Shown here: in pieces, positions 16,271 through 26,113 of the stretch
Numbering within the stretch: position 1 is the first letter of the stretch
Layout: each line of letters begins with the position of its first letter
Notes under the pieces: model-generated
What the model saw: the letters and a program-made list of their open reading frames with translations, nothing else
What the model was told of the DNA's origin: nothing
The model's database searches: none
Assembly (NCBI GenBank): GCA_965220985.1
Contig: OZ244854.1
Span: forward strand, 1,240,001 to 1,304,000
Source of the DNA: JAPPHA01 sp965220985
Lineage (GTDB): Bacteria > Pseudomonadota > Alphaproteobacteria > Rhodobacterales > Rhodobacteraceae
DNA: 64,000 bases
Direction of reading: 5' to 3'
Position numbers and translations under genes: made by a program

Positions 16271-18211
16271 CTACCTGCGGGCGTTGTCCTCGGCACGCCG
16301 TTCGACGATTTCGTCAGCCTCGCGACCGTAGAGTTCCTGGAAATGCGCGAAATCTGCCTCGTATCGACCGACCCCCTGCGTCGCTGAACGCAGGTTGTTG
16401 ATCAAGCCTTCCAGCGCGACCCCCGGCATCAGCGCGCGAACCATGTCCCAGCCTTCGGCATTCGCTTCTCGGTCGAAGCCGAGAATCTGGCCGCGCATCG
16501 ACGAGATCATCGGATTGAGGGCGCCCGTGAAAACGGATGGTGCCCTGAATCGGACTTCGAAAATCGGCTCGAGCAGGACCGGTTGCGCCTTGGAGAGTCC
16601 CTCTGCAACACCCCCACGGCCCGCGATCCTGAAAGCCATGTCCGATGAATCGACCGAATGGTGCTGGCCATCGTACAGATTGACCACGACATCGATGACC
16701 GGAAAACCCAGCGGCCCCCGGGCGGTGGCCTCTTCGGCGCCGAGGTTGACGGCGGGTATGTAGTTCCGGGGCACCGACCCGCCGTGGATCGACTCCGAAA
16801 ACGAAAACCCGGTTCCGCGCTTGGCTGGCTCGATCGTCAACTTGACATCGGCAAACTGTCCTGCGCCTCCCGACTGTTTCTTGTGACGGTAATGCACGTC
16901 GGACTTTTGGGTGATCGTCTCCCGGTAATGGGCGACGAATGGCCCGGTGTCGGTCTCGACGCCAAAGACGTCGGACAGCGTGTGCTGAATTCGCCTGAGA
17001 TGCTGCGAACCCTGGGTGCCAAGGATCACTTGCCCGCTTTCCTGGTCGTGAGTCACCGTCAGCGACAGATCCTCTTCCTCGATCTTGTGCAGGGCTTCCG
17101 AAAGCTTTGCATCGTCTCTGTCATTCACGGCAGAGATGGTTCGGTTCCACAGTGCCGGGAGCGGATTGTACCAATCGGGAGGGTCGACGGGACCGGCCTC
17201 GGAATAAAGACAACCTGCCTTGAGGTGGTCGGACTTGACCGCCGATGCAACCCCGCCGGCATCGATATTCGACTTGGCGGCCGGACGCTCGCCAAACGGT
17301 TCCAGCAGTCCGCCGACCGAGCCCCCGCCGATTGTCGCCCCTGCGCTCATGTCGTCAACGAATCCCCGAACCCAAACGAGCTTGCCGACGTGCTTGCGGG
17401 TGCGGCACATGAACGCCGACGCTACCGCATCGTTCAACCGGGCCCGGGTGTCCTCGGGCTTCGGCGCCTCGTGGCGGATGGCCTTCATCAGGCGGCGGAT
17501 GCCGTTTCCGGTCGCAGCGGAACCAAAAAAGGATGGAACGGTCAGGTTTTCGGCGAGCGTGCGGGCACAGATTCCATAGACCGCCCCGGTAGCCGGGACC
17601 CGATCCTCGATGATTTCCTCAAGGAGCCAGTCGTCGTGTTCCGACAGGCTCTCGAGCAACTCGTCGCGGCCTTCCGCCTGTCTGACCAGAAGATCTTCGG
17701 GCACTTCGATAAGTTCGGAGGCTTCTCCGTCGCGATAGCGCCAAGCCCGGTCGGACACGAGATCCACCGCCCCGACAATCCGATCGCCATCGCGGATTGG
17801 AGCCTGACGCAGGATGATCGGACGCGCGGAGTATGATTGAATGGCGGACATGATGCTCCGTGCATCGTGGCGGCATTCGTCGATGCGGTTTACGAACACG
17901 AAACACGGGACATTGGCGTCTTCGGCCAGGCGTATCCATGGTGCAGCGAGGACAGCTTGGTCGGGGTCGGGGGATGCGACGATGACGACGGCATCTGCAC
18001 ACAGCACGGCATCAAGCGCCGATTGTGCAAACTCGAGCGAACCGGGGCAGTCCAGCGCAACCCAGTTCTCGTCCAGGTAGGAAAATTCTGCGCAGCGCAG
18101 ATCGACCGGGGGCGCTGGCGGGGGCCTGCTTCCTTCGAGCATGGCCAGCTGGTCGATGAGTTCGGACTTGCCTGCCGCCGACGGGCCAATGACCGCAATG
18201 CATCTCGTCAT
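16271..18211 (-). CDS. EF-G-like protein with degenerate GTPase domain
   Basis: A 646-residue relative of elongation factor G. G1 (GPSAAGKS, residues 9-16), G3 (DCPG, 54-57) and G4 (NRID, 108-111) are present. G1 and G3 are only about 40 residues apart, so the switch I region with its conserved RGITI/Thr is missing. Later domains are recognisable, including an EF-G domain IV stretch (GGAGQFADVKLTIEP and SVPRNYIPAVNLGAEEA). The ATG at 18211 is chosen because GGAGGA precedes it by seven bases, although the frame opens at 18268. Without switch I it is unlikely to be the main translocase and may act as a ribosome-associated accessory factor. A normal fusA should be elsewhere. Confidence 0.82.
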   Translation of the reverse strand: MTRCIAVIGPSAAGKSELIDQLAMLEGSRPPPAPPVDLRCAEFSYLDENWVALDCPGSLEFAQSALDAVLCADAVVIVASPDPDQAVLAAPWIRLAEDANVPCFVFVNRIDECRHDARSIMSAIQSYSARPIILRQAPIRDGDRIVGAVDLVSDRAWRYRDGEASELIEVPEDLLVRQAEGRDELLESLSEHDDWLLEEIIEDRVPATGAVYGICARTLAENLTVPSFFGSAATGNGIRRLMKAIRHEAPKPEDTRARLNDAVASAFMCRTRKHVGKLVWVRGFVDDMSAGATIGGGSVGGLLEPFGERPAAKSNIDAGGVASAVKSDHLKAGCLYSEAGPVDPPDWYNPLPALWNRTISAVNDRDDAKLSEALHKIEEEDLSLTVTHDQESGQVILGTQGSQHLRRIQHTLSDVFGVETDTGPFVAHYRETITQKSDVHYRHKKQSGGAGQFADVKLTIEPAKRGTGFSFSESIHGGSVPRNYIPAVNLGAEEATARGPLGFPVIDVVVNLYDGQHHSVDSSDMAFRIAGRGGVAEGLSKAQPVLLEPIFEVRFRAPSVFTGALNPMISSMRGQILGFDREANAEGWDMVRALMPGVALEGLINNLRSATQGVGRYEADFAHFQELYGREADEIVERRAEDNARR

Positions 18212-18597
18212 CCTGGTTCCTCCATCCATTGGGACATTCGTAATGTCGTGTCGCATGGTCGCGAGCACCGGATCAGTTTAGGACAAATCTGCGTGACTTG
18301 AACAGGGGCAAGACCCCGAGATGATCGATGTCATCGACCTTTTTTCGATGCCTGGAACCTGTTGATGGCAAGGGTCCCGAACCACCTGGGAACCCGGAGG
18401 CGAGATCAGCCGCAAGGAGGCTCTCCGCGATGATCGGTGGAGGAGACCCGTAGCCTCGTTTCCTGCCGTTGCCGACAAAAGCAGTTGCATCACGGGCGAT
18501 TATCGCCAATTCATCCCGCTGTCGTGACGACCGGCAAGCCGGATGTCCGGGGCGAACCGCCTGACACGCAGCCAAGACAACCATGAGGAGCATCGCC
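18212..18597. other. Divergent intergenic region, EF-G-like / amidase
   Basis: About 385 bases between divergent genes. A 113-codon minus-strand frame here (18273-18614) has a lipoprotein-like VVLAACQA but a low-complexity remainder and overlaps the amidase start. It is not called. No clear promoter was found. Confidence 0.4.
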
Positions 18598-20049
18598 ATG
18601 AGCAGACCTGACACGGGCTATACGGGGCCGGAACTGTGCAAACTCTCTGCGAGAGAAGCCGTGCGGTTGCTCTCTTCAGGAGACATCAGCCCCGGTGAAC
18701 TGCTGGACGCGTCACTGACTCGGCTCGATCAGGTCGAATCGGAAATCAATGCCACGGTGATCAGGTGTGAAGACCGCGCACGGGATTCGATCGCTCAACT
18801 CGATGAACGGCGCAGGCTCAATGGCGATGAACCGGGATGGCTTGCAGGACTTCCGGTCGGCATCAAGGATCTGATCGATGTCGCAGGTCTGCCGAACACC
18901 TGCGGCAGTCCGGCGCTCGTCAACTATGTCCCGGATTGCAGCGATGCCCTGGTCGAGCGGCTGGAGGAAAGAGGTGCGGTCATTGCCGGCAAGACAAACA
19001 CGCCGGAATTCGGCGCTGGCGCCAACACCTTCAACGAGGTGTTCGGCAGCACCCGGAATCCATGGAACACTGCACTGAACGCAGGAGGATCATCCGGCGG
19101 TTCGGCGGCTGCGCTCGCAACTGGGGAATACTGGCTGTGCCACGGCTCCGATCTCGCGGGTTCGCTGCGAACGCCGGCAGCATTTTGCGGGGTGATCGGG
19201 TTTCGACCGTCGCCAGGTCGGTGTGGCGGCGGTCCGAAGGACATGGCGTTCGCGCCGGAGGCGGTCGATGGTCCGATGGCAAGGGATGTCCTCGACACGG
19301 CCCTGCTTCTCGATGCTATGTGCGGCCACGACGCCCGTCATCCCATCAGCCTCGAGGCGCCCGCCACTCCGTTCCAGACGGCGGTGAGGCAGGATCCGGG
19401 TCAAATTCGAATCGCCTTTTCCGAAGACCAGGGCGGCTTCGCTCCGGTCGAGGGCGAAATCCGTGCCGTCCTGCGGCAGGCGCTCGAGTCCTGCGCAGAC
19501 AAGGATGTCGTCGTCGAAGAGGCCTGCCCCGATCTTCCCGACCTCAACGACACCTATCTGACGCTGCGCGGAATTCACTACGGTGCGGTGGTCGACAATC
19601 TTCCCGATGTCGCGAAGCGCCACTTCAAGCGAACGCTGCGCGAGAATGCCGAGTTCGGGCGAAACCTGAAGGCATCGGAGATCTTCGTGGCGCTGAGGAA
19701 CAAGTCATCGCTCTACGAGATCATGCGACAGTTCCTTCAGTCTCACGATGTTCTGGCCATTCCGGTCACGGGGATTGCCCCGGGGCCGGTCGAGGTCGAG
19801 TATCCCCCGGTCGTCGACGGGGTCGAAATGGGAGACTATGTCGAGTGGCTGCGCTTTTCGTTTCTCGCGACCACGACCGGGCTGCCGGCCATTTCAATGC
19901 CAGCCGGATTCACGCCTTCAGGAATGCCGGTCGGGGTCCAGTTGATCGGTCCGCCGAGAGGAGAGGCAAGGTTGCTGCAGGTTGCCCGTGCCATCGAAGA
20001 AAGACTGAACCTGCAGATGGGACCCATCGATCCCTTGGCACCTGACTGA
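18598..20049 (+). CDS. Amidase (amidase signature family)
   Basis: A 483-residue amidohydrolase of the amidase signature family, which cleaves carboxamides through a Ser-cisSer-Lys triad. The Lys is in LPVGIKDLIDVAG (about residue 84), the cis-Ser in AGGSSGGSAAALATG (about residue 165) and the nucleophile Ser in CHGSDLAGSLRTPAAFCG. The start at 18598 is preferred over 18583 because AGGAG at 18586-18590 is spaced seven bases from it. It is not part of an evident operon, and no GatB/C partner is nearby, so it is more likely a catabolic amidase than the glutamyl-tRNA amidotransferase subunit. Confidence 0.9.
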   Translation: MSRPDTGYTGPELCKLSAREAVRLLSSGDISPGELLDASLTRLDQVESEINATVIRCEDRARDSIAQLDERRRLNGDEPGWLAGLPVGIKDLIDVAGLPNTCGSPALVNYVPDCSDALVERLEERGAVIAGKTNTPEFGAGANTFNEVFGSTRNPWNTALNAGGSSGGSAAALATGEYWLCHGSDLAGSLRTPAAFCGVIGFRPSPGRCGGGPKDMAFAPEAVDGPMARDVLDTALLLDAMCGHDARHPISLEAPATPFQTAVRQDPGQIRIAFSEDQGGFAPVEGEIRAVLRQALESCADKDVVVEEACPDLPDLNDTYLTLRGIHYGAVVDNLPDVAKRHFKRTLRENAEFGRNLKASEIFVALRNKSSLYEIMRQFLQSHDVLAIPVTGIAPGPVEVEYPPVVDGVEMGDYVEWLRFSFLATTTGLPAISMPAGFTPSGMPVGVQLIGPPRGEARLLQVARAIEERLNLQMGPIDPLAPD

Positions 20050-20087
20050 CCGTTGTCATCCGTACGCTGGAGTGTGAAAAACATGTG

Positions 20088-20120
20088 CCGAATGGTTTCG
20101 TGGTGACGCAAACCATCCGG
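20088..20120 (+). terminator. Weak hairpin downstream of the amidase gene
   Basis: CCG-A-ATGGTTT pairs with AAACCAT-C-CGG around an 11-base loop, with one mismatch, starting 39 bases after the amidase stop. It lacks a T-run, so it is only a candidate terminator. Confidence 0.3.
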
Positions 20121-20464
20121 CCAACAAATCAATTTTGCAGCCAGTCTTTGTCCGTACGGCGTTGGAAGGGGCGCGAACGCCGTAGGCGGCGTTTGATGCG
20201 CTTCTGCCAGCCATCGCAGATTCGCACCGAAGAAGCCTTCTGCATTGCACAGCCAACCGCGTAAGGCTATTCGGTCATCATCGCGCCGGCGGCGGTCGGG
20301 ACTGGTTCCTGTCCAGACCATCTCCACCGAGAGTGTGCGTCGAACACAGCCAATGCCTGTTGAGAATAGTCGGACAACAATGGAAGGTATACTTCGATGA
20401 TCGTTGTTGCATCGTCTGAGTTCGGTATCTGTCGGCACGGTTTTGGCATTCCCGGAGTAGCGCG
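20121..20464. other. Intergenic stretch upstream of the restriction-modification gene
   Basis: About 340 bases with no coding frame of interest. A TATACT at 20387 may be a -10 element for the downstream gene, but no matching -35 was seen at 16-18 bases. Confidence 0.35.
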
Positions 20465-23344
20465 GTGCGTACGATGACCCCCGGCGAGTTCATCGCGAAA
20501 TGGCAGGCATCAAAATTGAAGGAGAGCTCGGCATCGCATGAGCACTTCCTCGACCTGTGTAGTTTGCTTGATGAGCCAACGCCCGCCGCAGCCGACTCTG
20601 AAGGCGAATGGTATTGCTTCGAGCGCGGCGCAAGGAAGGACTCTGGTGGTGACGGTTGGGCAGATGTTTGGAAGCGCGAGTGTTTTGCATGGGAGTATAA
20701 AGGACAACGCGCCAACCTTGACGCAGCCTTCAATCAGTTGCGGCAATACGCGCTTGCCTTGGAAAACCCACCGCTGCTGATTGTCTCAGACATGGTGCGG
20801 TTCCGCATTCGCACCAATTGGACAAACAGCGTGAGCGTGACGCACGAGTTCTCGGTCGAAGATCTCGCCGACGGCGCGACCCGCGATTTGCTCAAGTGGG
20901 CGATGTCGGATCCGGAGCGACTGAGGCCAGGCGAGACTCGGCAGATGGTAACGGAGCGTGCGGCGGAGGCCTTCGCTGAATTGGCACAGGGTCTGCGGGA
21001 CCGAGGCTTTGACCCACAGACAGTGGCGCACTTTGTCAACCGTCTGGTGTTTTGCATGTTCGCAAACGATGTCGGGCTGTTGCCGAACAATGTGTTCATT
21101 CGCATGCTGGAGCGTTCGCAGCAGTATCCCGAAAAGTCTGCAGACTATGCCTCGAAGTTGTTCGCGGCGATGGCCGTCGGCGGTGATCTCGATTTCGAAA
21201 CAGTGGCGTGGTTCAACGGAGGGTTGTTCGACGACGATAAAGCATTGCAGCTCGATCGGGCGAGTGTAACGACGGTACTCAGGGCGGCAAGGCTTGATTG
21301 GTCAGAGATCGACCCCTCCATTCTTGGCACGTTGTTCGAGCGTGGTCTCGATCCTGAAAAACGATCGCAATTGGGTATGCACTACACCGACCGCGACAAG
21401 ATCATGCAGATCGTCGATCCTGTGATTCGTCGTCCGCTGCTCGAGGAATGGGAGCCTGTGAAGTTAAAAATCGCGTCCATGATGGAGCGCGCCGATGCCA
21501 TGAGTTCGAATGGAGGGGGACAGACAAAATTACGGAATCAGGCCAAACAGATATTCCAAGGATTTCTCGAACGTTTGCAGAATTTCGTTGTACTCGACCC
21601 TGCCTGCGGATCAGGAAATTTCCTTTACCTTGCGCTGCACGCATTGAAGGATGTCGAGCACAGAGTCCGACTAGATGCCGAGATGCTCGGCATTCGACGC
21701 GAGTTCTCGATGATGGTCGGGCCAGCCAACGTCAAGGGCATCGAGATCAACACATATGCAGCTGAGCTCGCCAGAGTCTCCGTGTGGATTGGCGAAATCC
21801 AGTGGATGCGACGCAACGGATTCAACAGCAACGAAAATCCAATCCTCGACCCGCTCGAAACTATCGAATGCCGTGATGCGATCCTCGCGCCGGACGGCAG
21901 CGAGCCGGAGTGGCCTGCAGCCGATGTCGTGATTGGCAATCCACCATTTTTGGGAAACAGAAAGATACGAAACGAGTTGGGAGATTGCGTCGCTGAAACT
22001 CTACCGAAGCTCTATCGGAAAATCGTCAGGGGGAAGCCTGACTTGGTCTGTTACTGGTTTGCGAAGGCAGGAAAGCTGGTGGCCGAGAAAAAGATTCAGC
22101 GAGTTGGGCTTGTCGCCACAAACTCGATTCGAGGTGGCACGAATCGCAACGTCCTGAAATTCATCCTCGATACAGGGACCATTTTCGAGGCGTGGTCGGA
22201 TGAGCCTTGGACTATCGAAGGTGCCGCAGTACGGGTATCGATTGTTTGCTTCGCCGCCGCCGCCGCCGAACCTGTGCCAAGTGCGCGGCTCAATGGTCAG
22301 CCAGTGGACACGATTTACGCTGATCTGACCGCTTCAGTCGACGGGGCGGGATCTGACTTGACACAAGCAAGGCGCCTTCCTTCGAACCGAAACATTGCAT
22401 TCCAAGGAGACATCAAACGTGGTTCGTTCGATGTTGCAGGCGATCAAGCGCGCGAATGGTTGAGCCTTCCGAAAAACCCGAACGGTCGCCCCAATGCTGA
22501 TGTCCTCAAGCCATGGGTCAACGGCATGGATCTCACGCGTCGGCCTGCAGGTAAGTGGATCGTCGATTTCGGGTGGCAAATGTCGGAAGCCGACGCTGCG
22601 CTCTACGAAGCACCGTTCCGGCACATAGCGACGCATGTGAAGCCGAAGCGTTTGACGAACAAGGAACCCAAAAGCAGAGAATTCTGGTTCAGGCACTGGA
22701 ACCCCCGGCCTGCAATGTGGAATGCCCTCGACGGTCTCTCCCGCTTCATCGCGACGCCGAGAATCGCCAAACATAGGCTGTTTGTCTGGCTTGATGCACG
22801 GATCTGCCCGGACAATCAGGTGGTTGTCATCGCACGCGACGACGACGTGGCCTTCGGCATCCTGCACAGCCGGTTCCACGAGGCGTGGTCACTTCGTCAA
22901 GGAACATGGCTCGGAAAGGGCAATGACCCACGCTACACGCCAACCACAACCTTTGAAACTTTCCCGTTTCCGAAAGGTCTATCCCCTGAAGTGCCCGCTT
23001 CCGAATACGTCGCTGACCCTCACGCAGTTGCCATCGCCGAGGCCTCGCGCAGACTGGTGGAACTCCGTGACAGGTGGCTCAACCCGCCCGAATGGGTGGA
23101 GTGGGTCGACGAACCGGTGGCGGGCTACCCGAAGCGTCCCGTTGCGCGAAGCGCGGCTGCGGCAAAAGAACTCGATGCGCGCACTCTGACCAATCTCTAC
23201 AATGAGCGACCCCAATGGTTGGTTGACGCGCACATAGCGCTCGATTCTGCCGTCGCAGCCGCCTACGGTTGGGATGCCGATGTATCAGAGGACGATGCGT
23301 TGGAAAAACTGTTGGCGCTTGGGTTGGAAGGTGGAGAAGCATGA
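20465..23344 (+). CDS. MmeI-like type IIL restriction-modification enzyme
   Basis: A 959-residue single-chain enzyme combining a nuclease, an N6-adenine methyltransferase and a specificity domain. The N-terminal PD-ExK-type nuclease site is Asp67-x9-Glu77-x-Lys79 (in DVWKRECFAWEYK), the same spacing as in MmeI (about 920 residues). Methyltransferase motif I is LDPACGSGNFLYL (about residue 376) and motif IV is NPPF (about residue 492). The last 350 residues should recognise DNA. The start is GTG at 20465, with GGAG seven bases before it; ATG at 20474 is the alternative. GC content and codon use look lower than in the neighbours. Class 1 DISARM methyltransferases are an alternative, but no drm genes are adjacent. 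Confidence 0.82.
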   Translation: MRTMTPGEFIAKWQASKLKESSASHEHFLDLCSLLDEPTPAAADSEGEWYCFERGARKDSGGDGWADVWKRECFAWEYKGQRANLDAAFNQLRQYALALENPPLLIVSDMVRFRIRTNWTNSVSVTHEFSVEDLADGATRDLLKWAMSDPERLRPGETRQMVTERAAEAFAELAQGLRDRGFDPQTVAHFVNRLVFCMFANDVGLLPNNVFIRMLERSQQYPEKSADYASKLFAAMAVGGDLDFETVAWFNGGLFDDDKALQLDRASVTTVLRAARLDWSEIDPSILGTLFERGLDPEKRSQLGMHYTDRDKIMQIVDPVIRRPLLEEWEPVKLKIASMMERADAMSSNGGGQTKLRNQAKQIFQGFLERLQNFVVLDPACGSGNFLYLALHALKDVEHRVRLDAEMLGIRREFSMMVGPANVKGIEINTYAAELARVSVWIGEIQWMRRNGFNSNENPILDPLETIECRDAILAPDGSEPEWPAADVVIGNPPFLGNRKIRNELGDCVAETLPKLYRKIVRGKPDLVCYWFAKAGKLVAEKKIQRVGLVATNSIRGGTNRNVLKFILDTGTIFEAWSDEPWTIEGAAVRVSIVCFAAAAAEPVPSARLNGQPVDTIYADLTASVDGAGSDLTQARRLPSNRNIAFQGDIKRGSFDVAGDQAREWLSLPKNPNGRPNADVLKPWVNGMDLTRRPAGKWIVDFGWQMSEADAALYEAPFRHIATHVKPKRLTNKEPKSREFWFRHWNPRPAMWNALDGLSRFIATPRIAKHRLFVWLDARICPDNQVVVIARDDDVAFGILHSRFHEAWSLRQGTWLGKGNDPRYTPTTTFETFPFPKGLSPEVPASEYVADPHAVAIAEASRRLVELRDRWLNPPEWVEWVDEPVAGYPKRPVARSAAAAKELDARTLTNLYNERPQWLVDAHIALDSAVAAAYGWDADVSEDDALEKLLALGLEGGEA

Positions 23345-23642
23345 ACCTGGCTGGACCAGAGTTCGAGCTTTTCACTGTTTGCACATGCAGACCAAAGTTG
23401 CCTCAGTGACGGCGTACATTTGAAATCTCATTGTGTGGAACAGGGGCGGTGAACCGCATTGAGGAAATCCCTGTTGGTCCTGAGAACACAGCGAGGTCAC
23501 ACGCAAAGAAGCAGGCAGAGAGTTTGATTGATGACAATACCGACCGTTGTAAAGGAAAGCTCACATAGGGCTGCAGTGCCATGGGTGACCGCGGACAACC
23601 GCTCCCGCGGTGAATTCTGAAGGCCGACACTTTGGACCCGAG
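23345..23642. other. Intergenic stretch between converging genes
   Basis: About 300 bases. A plus-strand frame from GTG 23449 reads a short hydrophilic peptide (VNRIEEIPVGPENTARSHAK and 20 more residues) ending near 23566. It has a base composition like the preceding restriction gene and may be a leftover of the same transferred segment. No function was recognised. Confidence 0.35.
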
Positions 23643-25247
23643 TCAGGCGAGCGAGTGGACCCGCCCCGGTGCTGCTGCAAGAAGTTCACGCGTGTATTCC
23701 TGTTTCGGGTTCGCGTAGACCTCTGCGGTCGGACCCTGTTCGACCAACTGTCCGTTCTGCATGACGATGATGCGATCGCAGATCTGGGCTGCGACGCGCA
23801 GGTCATGGGTGATGAACAGCATGGCCAGGCTGAAGTCTCGACGAACCTGGTCGAGCAGATCGAGCACCTGCGCCTGGACCGACACGTCAAGCGCCGAAAC
23901 AGCTTCATCCGCAATCAGAATTGCAGGTTCCATCGCGAGCGCTCGCGCGATGCAGATCCGTTGACGCTGTCCGCCCGAGAACTGATGCGGAAACCTGTCG
24001 AGTGAATCGGCGGATATCCCGACAATCTCGATCAATTCCCTTGCCCGCTTCCACGCTTCTTCGGACGCAACGCCGAAGTTGATCGGGCCTTCGACAATCG
24101 ACTGACCGACCGTCCGTCTCGGATTCAGCGATCTGTAAGGATCCTGGAAGACGATCTGGATCTGATGCCGAAGGGCACGCAGACGACCCTGTCCCATCGT
24201 GGCGACATCGATCCCGTTGATGAGGATTTCGCCCGAGGTCGGGTCGATCAGTCGCATGACGCAACGGGCGACGGTCGATTTTCCCGATCCGCTTTCGCCC
24301 ACGATTCCAAGCGTCTCGCCGCGCTTGAGCGAAAGCGAGATCCGATCGGCTGCCTGGACCTCGCGTCCGCCGCCGAACCAGCCACTGGATCCGTAGGTCT
24401 TGCTGAGATCCGTTGCCTGGAGCGCGACCTCTCCTTCAGGTTCTTCGCGTTCGGGCGGATTCATCGATGGAACGGCGTCGATGAGAAGCCGGGTGTAGTC
24501 ATGGGTCGGTCGATTGAGGACGTCTTCGACGCGACCCTGCTCGACGATCCGGCCGTTCTGCATCACGACAACCCGGTCCGCGATCTCCGCGACCACGCCG
24601 AAGTCATGGGTGATGAACATCACCCCCATGCCGTGCGATGCCTGCAAGTCCTTGACCAACTGCAGGATCTTGGCCTGTGTCGTCACGTCAAGCGCCGTGG
24701 TCGGCTCATCGGCAATCAGCAGGACAGGTTCGAGCGAGAGCGCCATCGCGATCATGATCCGTTGGCGCTGACCGCCGGAGAGCTGATGGGGATAGGAATT
24801 GAACAGCCGCTTTGGCTCGGGCAGACGAACATCCTCCATGGCGTTCAAGACCGTCTCAACGCGTTCCGAGCGCGACATGCCGGTGTGAATCTCGAGCATC
24901 TCGGCGATCTGGTCGCCAACCCGCATCACCGGATTGAGTGCGGTCATCGGCTCCTGGAAAATCATCGCCATGCGCTCGCCACGCAACTCGCGCAAGCGAT
25001 TGTCGTCAAGTTGCAGCAGGTCGTCGCCTTCGAGGCGGATCGAGCCCGCAACCGGTGTCAGCGCGCGCCGGTCGAGCAGGCCCATGACCGTGAACGCGGT
25101 GACGGACTTTCCGGAGCCGCTCTCGCCGACGACGCAGACGATTTCGCCGCGATCGACCTGGAGCGAAATGTCCTCGATCGCGAATTCGCGGTCGCCAGAC
25201 GCAGGCAGGCTGACGCTCAGGCCGTCGATTTCGAGGACCGCGCTCAT
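23643..25247 (-). CDS. ABC transporter, duplicated ATP-binding subunit (DppD-DppF fusion)
   Basis: A 534-residue protein with two complete ABC ATPase domains. The first has Walker A GESGSGKSVT (about residue 40), signature LSGGQRQR and Walker B LLIADEP. The second has GESGSGKST (about residue 325), signature FSGGQRQR and ILIADEA. In oligopeptide transporters these are usually two proteins (DppD/OppD and DppF/OppF). The fused form is common in alphaproteobacteria. It powers uptake through the two permeases encoded just upstream, and its ATG overlaps the stop of the DppC-like gene. It is the last gene of the operon. Confidence 0.92.
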   Translation of the reverse strand: MSAVLEIDGLSVSLPASGDREFAIEDISLQVDRGEIVCVVGESGSGKSVTAFTVMGLLDRRALTPVAGSIRLEGDDLLQLDDNRLRELRGERMAMIFQEPMTALNPVMRVGDQIAEMLEIHTGMSRSERVETVLNAMEDVRLPEPKRLFNSYPHQLSGGQRQRIMIAMALSLEPVLLIADEPTTALDVTTQAKILQLVKDLQASHGMGVMFITHDFGVVAEIADRVVVMQNGRIVEQGRVEDVLNRPTHDYTRLLIDAVPSMNPPEREEPEGEVALQATDLSKTYGSSGWFGGGREVQAADRISLSLKRGETLGIVGESGSGKSTVARCVMRLIDPTSGEILINGIDVATMGQGRLRALRHQIQIVFQDPYRSLNPRRTVGQSIVEGPINFGVASEEAWKRARELIEIVGISADSLDRFPHQFSGGQRQRICIARALAMEPAILIADEAVSALDVSVQAQVLDLLDQVRRDFSLAMLFITHDLRVAAQICDRIIVMQNGQLVEQGPTAEVYANPKQEYTRELLAAAPGRVHSLA

Positions 25248-26113
25248 CGCATGTTCCGCGCGATGCGGGGGTCAAGAGTGTCTCGAAGGCCGTCGCCCAC
25301 GAAATTCACCGAAAGGACCGTCAAAGCGAGGGCCAGACCCGGGAAGAAGATGATCCACGGAGTCAGCTGAAAGTAGGTCCGCCCCTCGGACATGATATTG
25401 CCCCAGGACGGGATCTCGGGCGGAATGCCTGCCCCGAGGAACCCGAGAATGGCCTCGAGCAGCATCGCCGAACCGCAGATGTAAGTGGCCTGCACGATCA
25501 GGGGCGCGATCGTGTTTGGCAGGATGTGCCGATACATGACCTGGGGCGTCTTGCAGCCCGATGCGATGGCCGCCTCGACATACGGCTCTTCTCTCACGGT
25601 CAGGACCACGGAACGGACCAGCCGGACCACCCTCGGGATTTCCGGGATGACGATCGCAACAACGACCGTGGTTAGTGAAGCGCCGGACAGAGAGATCATG
25701 GCGATCGCGAGCAGGATCGCGGGGATCGACATCAACCCGTCCATAACCCGCATGATCGCCGCATCGAGGAGGCGAATGTAGCCCGCGATCAGACCCAGCA
25801 CCAAGCCGACGAGGACCGACATTGCGGCAACGGCGAGCCCGATGGTCAAGGACACCCGCGCGCCGTTCAGGACCCGGCTGAAGACGTCGCGGCCGAGCAT
25901 GTCTGTCCCGAAAAACCCGTCCGCGCCAGGCGGCTTGAGACGATTCATGGGATTGATGGAGACCGGATCGAGGGCGACGAGCGGACCGACGATGGCGAGC
26001 GCAACGATCGCAACCAGGGTCGTGCCGCCCCACAGAACGTTTCGATTCCCGAGAACGGTTTTCAGGACCGTGGGATCGTTGCGACCGCGCCCGGAGTCGT
26101 TCGGGGCGTCCAT
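25244..26113 (-). CDS. ABC transporter permease, DppC/OppC-like
   Basis: A 289-residue inner-membrane permease of the oligopeptide/nickel family, with about six hydrophobic segments. The N-terminal part has the typical G-T-D-x-L-G-R-D-V-F-S-R motif (FFGTDMLGRDVFSRVL). The EAA loop that contacts the ATPase is VEAAIASGCKTPQVMYRHIL. Its ends overlap both neighbours by one to four bases, showing tight operon structure with the DppB-like permease and the ATPase. Confidence 0.92.
   Translation of the reverse strand: MDAPNDSGRGRNDPTVLKTVLGNRNVLWGGTTLVAIVALAIVGPLVALDPVSINPMNRLKPPGADGFFGTDMLGRDVFSRVLNGARVSLTIGLAVAAMSVLVGLVLGLIAGYIRLLDAAIMRVMDGLMSIPAILLAIAMISLSGASLTTVVVAIVIPEIPRVVRLVRSVVLTVREEPYVEAAIASGCKTPQVMYRHILPNTIAPLIVQATYICGSAMLLEAILGFLGAGIPPEIPSWGNIMSEGRTYFQLTPWIIFFPGLALALTVLSVNFVGDGLRDTLDPRIARNMR

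Noticed and set aside
18273..18614. 113-codon minus-strand frame with a lipoprotein-like VVLAACQA
   Set aside because: It overlaps the amidase start, has no ribosome binding site and its remainder is of mixed, non-protein-like composition.
20465..23344. DISARM class 1 methyltransferase (drmMI)
   Set aside because: The N-terminal D-x9-E-x-K nuclease site and absence of drmA, drmB or drmD neighbours fit an MmeI-type enzyme better.
24165..25370. 401-codon plus-strand frame opposite the ABC ATPase
   Set aside because: Antisense of a GC-rich gene with no motif; the minus-strand ATPase has both complete Walker sets.
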